Source of the DNA: Agroathelia rolfsii
Taxonomy: Eukaryota > Basidiomycota > Agaricomycetes > Amylocorticiales > Amylocorticiaceae
Assembly: GCA_018343915.1 (NCBI GenBank)
Contig: JABRWF010000008.1
Location: 2,480,001-2,544,000 of the forward strand
DNA: 64,000 nt
Direction of reading: 5' to 3'
The translations under genes were made by a program, and so were the position numbers. The notes beneath the pieces were generated by a model. That model ran no database searches. It had not been told where the DNA came from and saw only the letters and a program-made list of their open reading frames with translations. Within the stretch, counting starts at the first letter, position 1; every line of letters begins with the position of its first letter. Below, in pieces: positions 1 through 10,312 of the stretch.

Positions 1-482
1 TCTGGACTGAGGGTGCATTCAAGCTTCTTGATGAGGTCTTTGGAACTTTCGACAAGGCATCCGTCTACAAGAAGGACTATGTGTGAGTTTATACATGTTG
101 AAATACGTTTTCTCCTTTAGTAATGATCTTTCCTTAGCCTTCCTTCCGCCAAAATCACCAACCCAGACGTCACTCGTCTCATCAACAGCAGTGAGATCCA
201 GGCTGTCGTTCGCCCCGCCGGCCAAAAGATCCAGAAGAGGCCCTGGACGCAGAAGAAGAACCCTCTCATCAACAAGGCTGTTCTCTTCCGCCTCAACCCC
301 TACGCCAAGACCCTGCGCAGGCACGAATTGCGTATGTATACTTAAAGTTATATAGTTCAACTCATACTTACACTCATCCATTTACAGTCAAGCAGGAGAG
401 GCTCAAGAAGAAGGGCGCCAAGAAGCCCAAGAAGACTCCTGCTGCTGGCGAGGCTTTCCTCAATACCCTCTTTGCTGCTTAA
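1..482 (+). CDS. RPL4: 60S ribosomal protein L4 (uL4), 3' part
   Basis: Large-subunit ribosomal protein uL4; only the C-terminal part lies in the window and the gene runs off the left edge. Three exon pieces are seen: 1-82, 138-331 and 388-482, joined across GT-AG introns of 55 and 56 bp. The joined frame reads [16 protein letters not shown], then [17 protein letters not shown], then [17 protein letters not shown], which is the conserved C-terminal region of eukaryotic L4. It ends in a lysine-rich tail and a TAA stop at 480-482. In eukaryotes the uL4 extension wraps the large-subunit surface. It is convergent with the next gene, 275 bp away. Identification is secure; the start is not in the window. 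Confidence 0.95.
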
Positions 483-757
483 GCTTCCATAGTTTGTTCG
501 ATTATGAAACTTGGCTCCTTTATGGCACCGATGCACATGTACTATTGCTTCTGTTTATGATTCTATAGTTGATATACTTTTCTCGTAACCCATGTGCTCT
601 ATGTACAATCATAAGTTGTGCCTACATAGTCGAGAGATCCGACGGCGTTGTCCAAAAGAATGAGACGTGCTTGTGATCGCTAGATGTATGCATTCATGGT
701 CTACACTGTCGTCATTGATAATAATGAAATAGTATATGAGCGATGTTATCTCAATCA

Positions 758-1856
758 TCAGAGCCAATTATCCATCCTTGACCAAATCTCTTCCTGTTCG
801 CCTTTCCATTCCTCCCTCTTGTCTATGCAACACGAGTCACAAAGTCCATGTGATGCCCAGTCAATCTCGATGATCTTTTGCAGCGTCTCCAATGGTTTGT
901 ATACGCCATCAGCATCCAATGCAGGCTGGATAACGAGGTTCATCCAAGTATCAGCAAACACATCCGTGCATGCCATATGCGACGTCGTCGCAGGAGTAAA
1001 TAAGATCGGTGTGAAGTGGGCAATTGTCTCTGACATGAGATGCGCACAGCGTTCTTCTACCGCTGGGGAAATCGGGATTGGGGGATGGACTTTGATATCG
1101 GTACCGGTATGATTGGTATGGGAGGGAGACGTGGTTTCGGATGTCTTGTGGTTGTTAGTAGATTCAGATGGCTTGGGAGGCTGATTCTCGTTCGTAGGTA
1201 TCGGTGCGTCGTCGACATCGACATCTGAGCTCGTCATGAGGCTGTAGAATAGGCCTTTCTGAATCTAATATATATATATGCGGGCGGAATCGTGTATGTT
1301 ATGATCTTTTATCGCTAAAAAAGAAGATAAGGAGAACGCACAGGTTTAATGTTGTAATCGAGCGCAAGTGCGATAGCCTCTTGCAGATACGGAGGGTGAA
1401 CAAACGGAGAGGCCCCACTTGGGAAAAGATTGGTCAACAGCGTCTTTGTAAGCTCATGAGTGGCGGGCACGTCTGCTGCATGGGGTGAGGTAGCTCTGAA
1501 GACGGATGCTATGAAATAAAATGATGAATTGGAATAGAGCAATCTAGTAAGAGCTGATAATTCAGATAGGTGGGGATAATGATATGAGTAAATGTTCTCT
1601 TGTACACGTACTCGTCACTATAAACCAGTCTCAGCCACTGATGAAAGTCATATTGAGCCTTTGAAGAGAAATTCGCTGGAACTTTGACGAGCTTGAGGCC
1701 TTCGTAGGTTTCTGTACTATTGGTAATCCAGGTAGATATAGATTTCGAGTGCCTCGTCAGCAAGCTTTCATGCAGCTTATATAGATCAGTTTCGTTTTGG
1801 ACTATCAAGGATCCATCGGGAAACCAGAAATCGGGATGAGGTCGCGAGGAAGCCAT
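758..1856 (-). CDS. BTB/POZ domain protein
   Basis: Predicted BTB-domain protein of about 317 residues in three exons: 1856-1612, 1543-1342 and 1264-758. The introns are GT-AG, and the phases fit only with the acceptor at 1544. The N-terminus HPDFWFPDGSLIVQ followed by LYKLHESLLTRHS is the usual opening of agaricomycete BTB proteins, with a β-strand pair and a helix. The middle exon (HELTKTLLTNLFPSG, then LQEAIALALDYNIK) matches the helical second half. The last 160 residues are a C-terminal region with Cys-rich LCDSCC near the end, and a Ser/Thr/Pro-rich linker between. Such proteins are numerous and mostly uncharacterised in mushrooms; some act as cullin-3 adaptors, but nothing here shows that. 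Start chosen at the only ATG before the BTB motif. Confidence 0.8.
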
Positions 1857-2299
1857 ATAATCACAGCGTAGTGCGCCCAGAAGATATTGATAATTTAGAT
1901 CTTGAAAGCTTGAAAATTTGAACTATGAGTAGCACAGTGATATACAGCTCGAGAGCTGCAGCCACCACCCGGGAAGATCGGCCCGTCTGTTCAAGATCAG
2001 AATTGCTGGCCCGGAGGTGATGTCCGAGTTACTATACATGTACAGGCACTAAACTCAAGCTGAATAATGATCTGAGGTACTATACAGATTCGTTGAAGTA
2101 CACTAGGCATATATACAAATGGGTATTTGACTAAGCAGATAATTGGAAAAGTTCGGTATGATAATACTGGCGGACTAGATACTGAAATGCAAAAATAAAA
2201 ATAAAAAATAAAACAAATAAAGCGAAATGAAACCGGAGAATAATAATAACCGTAGAAAAAAGAGGGGGGAGGGGGGAAGGCCTAAGAGGACGAAGGCTG
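1857..2299. other. Intergenic spacer, no gene seen
   Basis: This stretch lies between the BTB gene start and the 3' end of the next minus-strand gene. It has A-rich runs around 2195-2220 and a purine run at 2259-2280. No coding exon or repeat was recognised. Confidence 0.5.
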
Positions 2300-3088
2300 T
2301 CAAATGGATCCGATGCTGGAGGTTTTAAGAGACAGTTTAGCGTTGAGCATCGACGGGAGCTTGAGGGAGAAGGTGTTGTGAGAGTCGTGGTCGTTCTTGC
2401 CCGTGCCCACTTGATCATCATGATCCGCGCCTAGGTCCAAAGCCTCGATAATTTCCTTCTCAAGAGAGTAATCCAGCTCGAGATTTACATGGGTCCCATC
2501 CAACTCATCTTCCTCAGACTCGGACGACATACCATCATCACTAGAGCGCATCGCTTCAATCCTCGAGCCAACAATACCTCTCATTTTATTCCTCCAAAGT
2601 TCCTGAGCCTGGCTGAGACGTGCAATTCCTTCGTACTCATTTCCATGTTTACGAGAGTAGTTCCCAGTACGCTTAGATGTAGCAGGCAGGGGCATGCCAT
2701 TGGTCACGGACTTGTAACGACGGTTTGAGATATCGTAGTGAAGAGGGGATTGGACAAGGGGCGGGTTGGTGTACAACTTCTTCTGTGTGGCCGTAGGCGA
2801 GTGCTTTGACTTGGGCCTGGGATTGACAGTGGTTGGGTAGACGTTGCTCACAAGTCCAGCTTCGGCATAAATAATGGCTTGTGCAGTTTCAGCAGAGCAT
2901 CCGCCACCATTGCTACGGCCGCCTTGGGAAGTCGTCGTGTTAGTATCAGCACAAACGACAGCAACGCCGTTGGAATCCCTCCTATGGGCGTAGATGCGAT
3001 AACAGCTCAAATATATAACACGAAAGATGACGACAAGAAGGGCGATGACAGCGAAACTGATAAAGGGAGCGATCCAGAGCAGAGACAT
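2300..3088 (-). CDS. Hypothetical single-pass membrane protein
   Basis: Uninterrupted frame of 262 residues beginning at an ATG. Residues 5-33 form one strongly hydrophobic segment (FISFAVIALLVVIFRVIYL) followed by basic CYRIYAHRR. This suggests a signal anchor with a short N-terminus and a long cytosolic tail. The tail is polar and probably disordered, with a basic central part (RRYKSVTNG, KRTGNYSRKHGNEYEG) and an acidic stretch SSESEEDELDG near residue 200. I do not recognise the family. No intron is needed, and codon use looks coding. It could be a lineage-specific protein; an additional upstream exon is possible. Confidence 0.6.
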   Translation of the reverse strand: MSLLWIAPFISFAVIALLVVIFRVIYLSCYRIYAHRRDSNGVAVVCADTNTTTSQGGRSNGGGCSAETAQAIIYAEAGLVSNVYPTTVNPRPKSKHSPTATQKKLYTNPPLVQSPLHYDISNRRYKSVTNGMPLPATSKRTGNYSRKHGNEYEGIARLSQAQELWRNKMRGIVGSRIEAMRSSDDGMSSESEEDELDGTHVNLELDYSLEKEIIEALDLGADHDDQVGTGKNDHDSHNTFSLKLPSMLNAKLSLKTSSIGSI

Positions 3089-3973
3089 GATGGGCTGGAT
3101 CCAAGGGGACTGTCTATATCTGGGGACAATGCCTGGAATTCTTGAGGTTAGGGCGGGGGAACTGGGAAGTGTGAGAAAGCTGGGGGGGGGGGTATTTGAG
3201 CTACTGCTAGTCAGCCTCTCGCCTCAAAGCGGCAGACAATCATGCAAACAGGAAAGTATGCTTGGTGAACAAGTACGGCCAGAAATATCCAGGAGTCTCT
3301 CCTAAATTCATCCTCTGTAAATCCCGGCCGAATGTTACGATGAGGCTAGCTTTCTCGGACCATCGACAAAACCTGATTTGGCAAACATCTCAGACCACCA
3401 GTACTAAGCATTATCAAATCATGGATTTTTGAATATAGCATTTTTGCAGCAAATTAGGCATATTTTTGAGTAAAATCTTGAGTTCAGAGATGTTTGAAGC
3501 CAAATTTTCATAGGGTTGATACTCCAAGGTAAGAAGTCAAGGACGAGCACTGCCAGTGGCAAACTTGAACTTAACGAGGCGGCGCTAGTGCCGGAAGCAG
3601 GAAATAACGGGATCAGACAAGCCTGCAATAGAACTGGTACCAATTCGACTTGAACTCAAGTGAACGGAGTGGACACTAGAGTCTACTTACGAGAGATTTA
3701 AACCGGATCACTGTCATTTTGCCTGGAGGCGTCAGAAAACCAGCAAAGTGAAGAACATACACATAGTAATAATAAACTGTAAGGCTATTATACCGCCAAC
3801 GCAAACCAAAGCGGCCCAAGAAAGTGCAAAAAGCGCAAGACACTAAAAAGTAGTAGTTATAATAGTATTACGATCAATGACGACAAGGAAGTACGAAATA
3901 AGAAAGTTAAAAAAGAATATAAGTATTAGAATAGCAAAACGCAGTACGATTAGTTTTCTATAGGCGGGTTCGG
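3089..3973. other. Intergenic region with a diverged dispersed-repeat copy
   Basis: No gene was seen. A G-homopolymer lies at about 3182-3190. Positions 3657-3698 resemble the 42-bp repeat found at 8118 and 17090, in the same orientation but more diverged. The rest is AT-rich. Confidence 0.5.
3657..3698 (+). repeat. Diverged copy of dispersed GAGTCT repeat
   Basis: This begins CAAGTGAACGGAGTG and continues through GAGTCTACTTACGAGAGA. It aligns, with an estimated three-quarters identity by eye, to 17090-17132. It lacks the clean AGTCT/AGACT stem of the other two copies. Confidence 0.4.
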
Positions 3974-5264
3974 TTAGGTCAAATTAATAACGTCGTCTTC
4001 AGTAAAAGGTTCTCTCCTCTCCTTCTTAACCTTTCTTTTGGCAACCTAGCATAATATAAAGATCAAAACATGTTGCCGTAATGAATCACATCCATGATCA
4101 TCACACATACCTTGATAATTTGGACATCATTGTCCACAGACCTCCCTCTCTTCCTGCGTTGAGATATAGAACCTGCACCAGTCGTACTATCGTCATCAGA
4201 TATGTCTATAACCTCCGGTGTATCTACGGCAGGCTCTCGTTTAATCTTTTCTGCAGGTTCTTTCTTTACTATTGGGCGGTCAGGTGAAAGTGATGTCCGA
4301 TGCTGTGTATCAGTTATGCTTTGCTGTGCTGCGGGACGGGGACGTTCAGCTATGCCATCTGCAACGAGTACATCTGGTCGTTCCGAATTGATGAGTGATG
4401 CATCTCAAAATTCAAGATGGTCAGTATATACCTAGGGGTTTGTATTTGAAGATGAACGTTGCCACAGGCTTTGTATCTATCGAATCCGTATACACCGTAG
4501 ATCTTGGCTGTGTTTTTTCGAGTTGACCAAAACTAAGATAGGATTTAGTCAAAACGACACGAGGTGGAGTTATGAGGTACACACTGAACGCGGTGGGCTC
4601 CTGCCTTTTTTGATGACTCGTGGAGAACAAGATCATCAGGTATGTCGATTTGGGAGTGAATTGCGTTGACAACACGAAGAACCTTCACACGTGTAATAGT
4701 CAGGACGATGGTACCAAGGTCACTCGAAAGATCAGATATTCTTGGGGCATCCTCATCATCTATAGTGAACCATAAAATGCAATTCAACCAACAGTACATA
4801 GAGCGGAAACATATACCAGTCAATGTAAGAGACGAAAACTGGAATGGTCGAAGTTCGTCGGTGGTGATTTGTACTCCGCTTTTAGTAGCGACGTCCTTGT
4901 AAGGTTGAGACTTGTCATAGAGGACAATTCCACCGCCGCAAACGCCATCGAGCTTCACTATTCCTGGGCTATGGATTTGTATACTGATTGTTAAACAGGA
5001 ACTTCTACAATGTACACACCACTGGTACATGTCTCGCGAAGACTATCACGCCAGTTTACGGCAAATTTCTATTACAATTTAGGTCCGTTTTATTTATTTT
5101 CACAAAAGACGAAATGACCGAACCTGTCCGATTTTAGAGGCAACCCATCCTGTCACAGTTTTCCCGTCCTCCAGTTTAAGAGGCTGATAAATGGGCACAT
5201 CTTCTCCGTCTACAGTAATCCATGCAGAGAATTCGTCCAGTTGCAAGGGATCCCCAGAAGCCAT
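3974..5264 (-). CDS. DUF7918 family protein, copy A
   Basis: First of three tandem DUF7918 paralogues; about 313 residues in seven exons. The order is typical of the family: EFSAWITVDGEDVP at the N-terminus, GWVASKIGQ/KFAVNWRDSL, LDGVCGGGIV, RPFQFSSLTLTDDEDAP, VLHESSKKAGAHRV, and FKYKPLDVLVADGI. The C-terminal region is polar with basic patches (RRKRGR, KRKVKKERR). It also carries EVIDISDDD near residue 255 and ends VINLT. Both resemble SUMO-interaction motifs and, with the basic patches, suggest a nuclear protein. The terminal exon (4045-3974, 24 codons with stop) follows a GT-AG intron at 4110-4046. Start chosen at MASGDPLQ; an upstream in-frame ATG at 5318 is less likely. The family function is unknown. 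Confidence 0.8.
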
Positions 5265-6697
5265 GATGGTGAAGTAAATTTTGCTGAAAAAAAGCTCAAG
5301 GCTGTTCCACGCGTTCACGACTTGTACTACGCCAACGTAGTACTAGCATACAGTTAATATCGAGTTAGGTGCAGCGCATTCACACAGAAAACTAGGACTG
5401 AGAACGTTCAGAAGTGTATTGCTTTCTGACAAGAGTCTCGATGGTTGGGTGAAATTAGCTGAAATAGACAGTTGCAAGGGATTCACGACCCACAAAAGGA
5501 AGCGCCTTCAAGTTCAAGTTGATACAAGGACTCGGACTCGGTGTCCAACTGAAGGGACGAGGTTCCATAACAGGACATACTGCCAGTGTCATGACATGTT
5601 CGGGTCTCGGAGGTACCCGAACTGGTTGCCACTGGGAGCCACTGGCATTTTGCCATCTAGGTTCTGGCTCAGGACACTACGCATCGCAGTGCGCGAAGCC
5701 CAGCACTCAAAAGGCACTATCAAGAGTTGGTAAACACGGGATACAGAGGTGCTTAAGAAGAGGTTCCGCGATCGGCGTGTGCATGTATATTTGGCCTGCT
5801 TCCCACTCGCTTGTCCGACCCCGATCACTGATTTACTACTAGTATCCCCGGATGGAAAATTGGAATATCACTGGTATATCCCCTTACAAAAATACGTTTT
5901 CGACACGCAAATTTACATACACATTCAATTTAACCTGAGTTTAGACTTCAAGAATGAAGTCTATCAATCTGCTGTTGTTGACTGGATTCTAATGTCAATA
6001 GTAGTACAATTTGAACAACGGCTTTGTACATGCATTCAGATAGAATAATAAATGCGCTTTTATACATTTGTCACTACTAATGACAGAGCAAGGTATAAAT
6101 ATACTTCTGAGAGTTATTTGGTGGTGTTGCTCTATGTATTCCGGCTTCCTGTTTTGGGATAGTACATATGAATATCTGATGAATTAACTAGAATCCACAA
6201 ATCATGAGACATTATTATTGATAGTCTCCTAAGATTTCTCACCTGTTGCTACGTGTCGATGAAATCCAGATGTAATGTTATGTAACCAGTTCTGAGCTGA
6301 AGCTATCATAAATATAGAATAGTCCTGTACAGGAATCGGAGGTTTGTATGAGACTGTAAAATGTAATACGTATATCAAAATTTAGAATGAAAACTAAAGA
6401 GGAAAGAGCTGAATCATTGATCTTGTGAGCTCTACGTAAAGCACATAATAACTGCGACACAACTAAGCGCAGGTTGAGCTGAGGAACTAGCTGCACATAG
6501 TACTGTTCTGTAGTTTCATGATATTGAAAGAAGCCGACAAGAGCAACAGGAATAGGAGTAGCTGAAAATAACGGACATAGGGGTGAAAAATACAGTAGCT
6601 TCGATATAAAGAAAGTTTAACGAGACATAGATTTATCGACAAGTATAAAAGAACAGGCGGAAGAAAGGGAATTCGAGGAATTTCGTAGAGATGATAA
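5265..6697. other. Spacer between DUF7918 copies A and B
   Basis: A 1.4-kb AT-rich stretch without a convincing gene. Plus-strand frames at 5419-5842 are short and lack family features. They include one chance-looking zinc-knuckle-like piece near 5650-5700. Nothing else was recognised. Confidence 0.5.
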
Positions 6698-7995
6698 TCA
6701 AGTTAAGTCAATCACTTGTCGCTCTTTCTTAACCGTGTGATTGTTGCCTGTGATCTAGTATTTGGGATGAGATGGGGCTGATTCATGCCATTGCTAGACG
6801 CACCTTCGACTTGGCAGTCTGAAATTCGCTATTTGATGACTTGTGTTTTTTCCTCACATGCGAAACGGAGCTTGCAACATCATCCTCATCATCGGAGATG
6901 TAGACAATATCTATTGGATTGGTCGTGGCCTCGGTTTTGATTTTTCTTTTCTTCTCCCTTTTGGAAGCTGAAGAAGGAGAAATGGGAAGAGCCGGTGGGC
7001 GAATAGTGTCCTCAGACACACCACGCGTCATCTGCGATTGGTGACTTTCGGCTATGCCATCTGCCATAAGCACATCTACTCATTTGTAGAGTCAATACTA
7101 CACATTGAAAAATCCAGCTGCGGTTGTATTACCTAGCGGCTTGTATTTGAAGATGAACGTCACCACAGGTTCACGGTCTATATTTTTTGTTCTGATTGTT
7201 CGTTTGGCTTTATCCTTCTTCGAATACCCAAAACTACAAAATAGAGAGCTATCGAGAGGAAAATGGGGCAGGAGTCGATAAGACATACCTACAACGATGC
7301 ATTCCCGCTTTCTTCGATGACTCGTGGAAGACGAGATTGTCGGGTATATCAGAGTGGATTCGAGGTCGACTACCGTAGCCACGGATGATTACACGAGTAA
7401 TCTTCAAGACAATTGTCCCGAAGTCTCGGGAGACATCAGAGACTGTGAGGGCGTCTTCGTCATCTATAGATAAATGCAAGACAATTCAGCTCTGAGTGCC
7501 ATTATGTAGACTAAAATCCAAGGATTCCACGCACCTGTCAATGTAAGGGCTGAGAACTGAAAAGGTCTTACTTTATCAACTGAAGCCCTAACAGTGCCCT
7601 TGGTGGCAGTTTCTTTGGCCCGTCGATCTGTAGCTTTGTCTTTAATGACCTTTCCACCGCAATCGAAGCCATCGAGTGTTACAGTCCCTTAAGCTACAAC
7701 TCAGTGTGCGTAATCGAAGCAGATGGTGCCATATGAGACATGCCTTCAGTAGATGTAACACGACTTTTGTCTTTCCAACTAATGCTGAATTTCTATCGCA
7801 CAACAAATGTCAGAAACGACTGCTTGTGAACACATACAATCAGTAAGTGTAGGCGAGGCGAACCTGCCCATCCTTGGAAGCAATCCATCCCATTGCAGCT
7901 TTTCCATCTTCCGGTGTCTGTGGCTGATACACTGGCACTTCTTGATTGTCCACAGTAATCCATGCTGAGAACTCATTCAAATGCAGACGTGACAT
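6698..7995 (-). CDS. DUF7918 family protein, copy B
   Basis: Second paralogue, with the same exon plan as copy A. Recognisable blocks are LHLNEFSAWITVDNQEVP, GWIASKDGQ/KFSISWKDKS, LDGFDCGGKV, RPFQFSALTLTDDEDAL, VFHESSKKAGMHR, and FKYKPLDVLMADGI. The C-terminal region has basic KREKKRKIK and RKKHKSS. Between them is DIVYISDDEDD, a hydrophobic core followed by acidic residues. A GT-AG intron then joins a last exon ending RQVIDLT at the TGA (6698-6700); without that intron the frame would stop at 6783. The first junction after the WKDKS block is unclear: either a GC donor (GAAG/GCATGT) or a weak GT donor in CGTGTTACA keeps the frame. Function unknown; nuclear location is inferred. Confidence 0.78.
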
Positions 7996-8117
7996 TGCAG
8001 CTATTGATCGCCGTAGAATGTTTAATATTACTATGCAAGTGACTCAGAGGATGCGTCCTAGTGCGATACAATTGCAGGTGGTGCAGGCAGAGCGAATATA
8101 TGAGTATTATTCCAGTT

Positions 8118-8159
8118 CAGACGAGCGAAACGAGCGTCGGAGTCTGCCTAACGGAGACT
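8118..8159 (+). repeat. Dispersed GAGTCT repeat, copy 1
   Basis: GAGCGAAACGAGCG is followed by TCGGAGTCTGCCTAACGGAG. The block is shared with 17090-17132 in the same orientation. AGTCT and AGACT at its 3' end can pair into a small stem. Confidence 0.55.
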
Positions 8160-8238
8160 TATGTAGTCGTGGTGTCTTTGTCTGCCCCTTTGAAGTTTGA
8201 ATAAACTGCATACTCGGAAGCAGGAGCTGGTCGTCTAG

Positions 8239-8781
8239 AATCACATGATCGTGGGCTTTTCTTTGATTCGTCTCTTTTATTATCATTGCAATAAGTCTGA
8301 GTCAGGAAGATATTGTTGCGCTGTGCGAAGAACGATAATAGGTACTGATATCTAAAGCGTGGTGATGATGATAGGCACTTCAATTTGTAGGCACGTGTTA
8401 TGAGTGCTGAACAACCCCCACCCAACCAACACCACAGAATGGATTTATTCCACCTTTTATCAGGTCTCAGCACATGGTTCACATAGTATCAAGGAGGGTG
8501 TTTTGAAGGAGCTGGATAATTTTGGGGCTATAGATGGAGGCTGACTGTACAGCATGATTTCTCCTTTTTGCACTTTTGGCTTTTGCCATGGTTATACATG
8601 TGCTGCATATAAATTTTGCATAGCATAACACCTCCCAACCTATATCATCCCAACCCACACCACACTTCCTTAAACTTTGTTAAACATTACCACAGCCTTT
8701 AACACCGTAGTTTGTTTTAGGTACATGAAGCGGTATACAAACGTAATTAAAATAATAATAATAATCTTAATCACATAATCG
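8239..8781 (+). mobile_element. Possible retroposon copy with A-rich 3' tail
   Basis: Positions 8730-8766 read GCGGTATACAAACGTAATTA followed by (AAT)n. The same tail occurs, inverted, at 29920-29958. A 13-bp sequence AATCACATGATCG at 8239 recurs with one mismatch at 8769, just beyond the tail. This would fit a target duplication around a roughly 517-bp element. The tail family is well supported by its three occurrences; the left boundary is a guess. Confidence 0.35.
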
Positions 8782-8785
8782 CGAT

Positions 8786-8842
8786 GCTCGTGATCACTTT
8801 TTATTTATTTATTTATTTAAGTTTGTATACGCTCGTGATCAC
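8786..8842 (-). mobile_element. Ultra-short retroposon tail insertion with 12-bp TSD
   Basis: The direct repeat GCTCGTGATCAC occurs at 8786-8797 and again at 8831-8842. Between them lies 33 bp that reads, on the minus strand, GTATACAAACTTAAATAAAT and continues as ATAA repeats. This is the 3' tail of a non-LTR element inserted almost without a body, as expected when target-primed reverse transcription aborts early. Confidence 0.65.
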
Positions 8843-9066
8843 GTATATGGTGGGGAATACCCAATAGACGCATCCCTCATTTACTTAGCAGCATCTGAGT
8901 GTACTTTAAACAGCGACTATGATGATCTATATTTAATCTCGAAACTGCGATAGGGTAGAATAATTCATAGAGGAGTAATGTAGTCGTGTGTGGTGTTCAC
9001 AAAAAGTCATGATACAGAAAAAGGAAAATAGAAACAGCCTCCGGGTATGATTGACGTATATTCGCT

Positions 9067-10312
9067 TTAAATAGTCAAGTCAATGATTCCGCTACTGAAG
9101 AAAGCTGACTTCTCTTTCTTGATAACGGATGACTGGACGACCTTTTGAATTATGAGAATCAATCCGTTCGACATGAGAACGCCATTCATACCTTGACTAT
9201 TTGAATATCGTCATCCCAAACTTCGATAGCCGTATCAGGGTTAGAACCGGAGCATTCGGGTTCCAGGTCTTCATCCTCAGATATTTCAATTATTTCTAGT
9301 TCATTCATGAAATCCTCGTGTTTTACATGGGATTGGGAAGGGAGGAAAAGCGGCGTGCGTGTACGATAGAAACTGTCTAGAGTCAGAGGTGGTTTCCTGT
9401 CAGGAGCGGAGGAAACAAGTGGAACAATGCCATCAGCCTGGAGAATGTCTAAAAGAACAAATGTTAGACGCATATATCGAAGCGTGATGAAAAACTTAGA
9501 AATACCTAACGGCTTGTATTTGAAAACAAAAGTTGCCACAGGCTGGTGATCAAGAAGCTTGTGAGCCATCTTTCGGCGATTCATACGCTTCCCCTGGTGC
9601 TTAGGACGCTTCATGGTTTCAGCTTGGCCCAACCTACAGAATGTTAAGCATTGAGTACGGAAACGACAATGATCCAGTAATACGCACTGAACGCGATGTA
9701 TTCCCGCCTTCTTCGAAGACTCGTGGACAACAAGGGTCTCGGGTATGATTGAACGGCGCTTAGGGATATGAGGTCTTATTTCTTCATAATCCAAGATTTC
9801 TATGCGCCTGATCTCCACAAGTATGGTCCCAACTTCTTCTGAGATGGACATGATGGGTGCATCCTCGTCGTCTAAGTTAGTTAGGTCAAAAGAGGTTTGT
9901 CAGGCAAAACAAGCTTAGCAAACTTGCCAGTTACCCTCAGAGTAGAGAACTGGAAAGGCCTAAATCGGTTTTCCCCTGTGCATTGACCTGCCTTGTATGC
10001 AGTGTCAGAGGAGCCCATGTCATTATCTGCATCCTTAATTAGTTTACAACCACAAGGAACACCATCCAATATCACACGTCCTATGCCAAGAATAAGTAAT
10101 CCAGTAGCAGGTGCAAGATAGATTCATTTTTATTCGCCTTGTGTGCTTGTGGTACGCAGACTATCACGCCAGTTGATTGCGAACCCCTGACCATCCTCAG
10201 AGGCAATCCATCCAGTTACGGTCGTTCCATCTTCAAGGCAATGCTCTTGATACGTAGGGATCTTCTTGCCATCCACAGATACCCACGCGGAGAATTCGTT
10301 TAGATGCAACAT
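9067..10312 (-). CDS. DUF7918 family protein, copy C
   Basis: Third paralogue. It starts MLHLNEFSAWVSVDGKKIP, then GWIASEDGQGFAINWRD. At the position where A and B have an intron after DGQ/IGQ, C reads straight through. Further blocks are LDGVPCGCKL, RPFQFSTLRVTDDEDAP, VVHESSKKAGIHRVQ, and FKYKPLDILQADGI. The intron at 9872-9927 has a GC donor (ACTG/GCAAGT) where A and B have GT. The C-terminal region contains LEIIEISEDEDLEPE. It then splices (donor after IQIVK) into a last exon ending GIIDLTI, with TAA at 9067-9069; reading through would stop at 9186. Like its siblings it ends with two SUMO-interaction-like motifs. Function unknown. Confidence 0.78.

Larger units (their letters stand above)
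7996..9066. other. Spacer between DUF7918 copies B and C, repeat-rich
   Basis: No gene was seen. The spacer holds a copy of the dispersed GAGTCT repeat (8118-8159). It also has a retroposon-like tail at 8730-8766 and a very short retroposon insertion flanked by 12-bp direct repeats (8786-8842). Confidence 0.6.

Noticed and set aside
5519..5842. Plus-strand frame with a zinc-knuckle-like piece (CHLGSGSGHYASQC)
   Set aside because: Cysteine spacing does not match CCHC (CX2CX4HX4C), the surrounding residues show no gag or RNA-binding context, and no splice model extends it.
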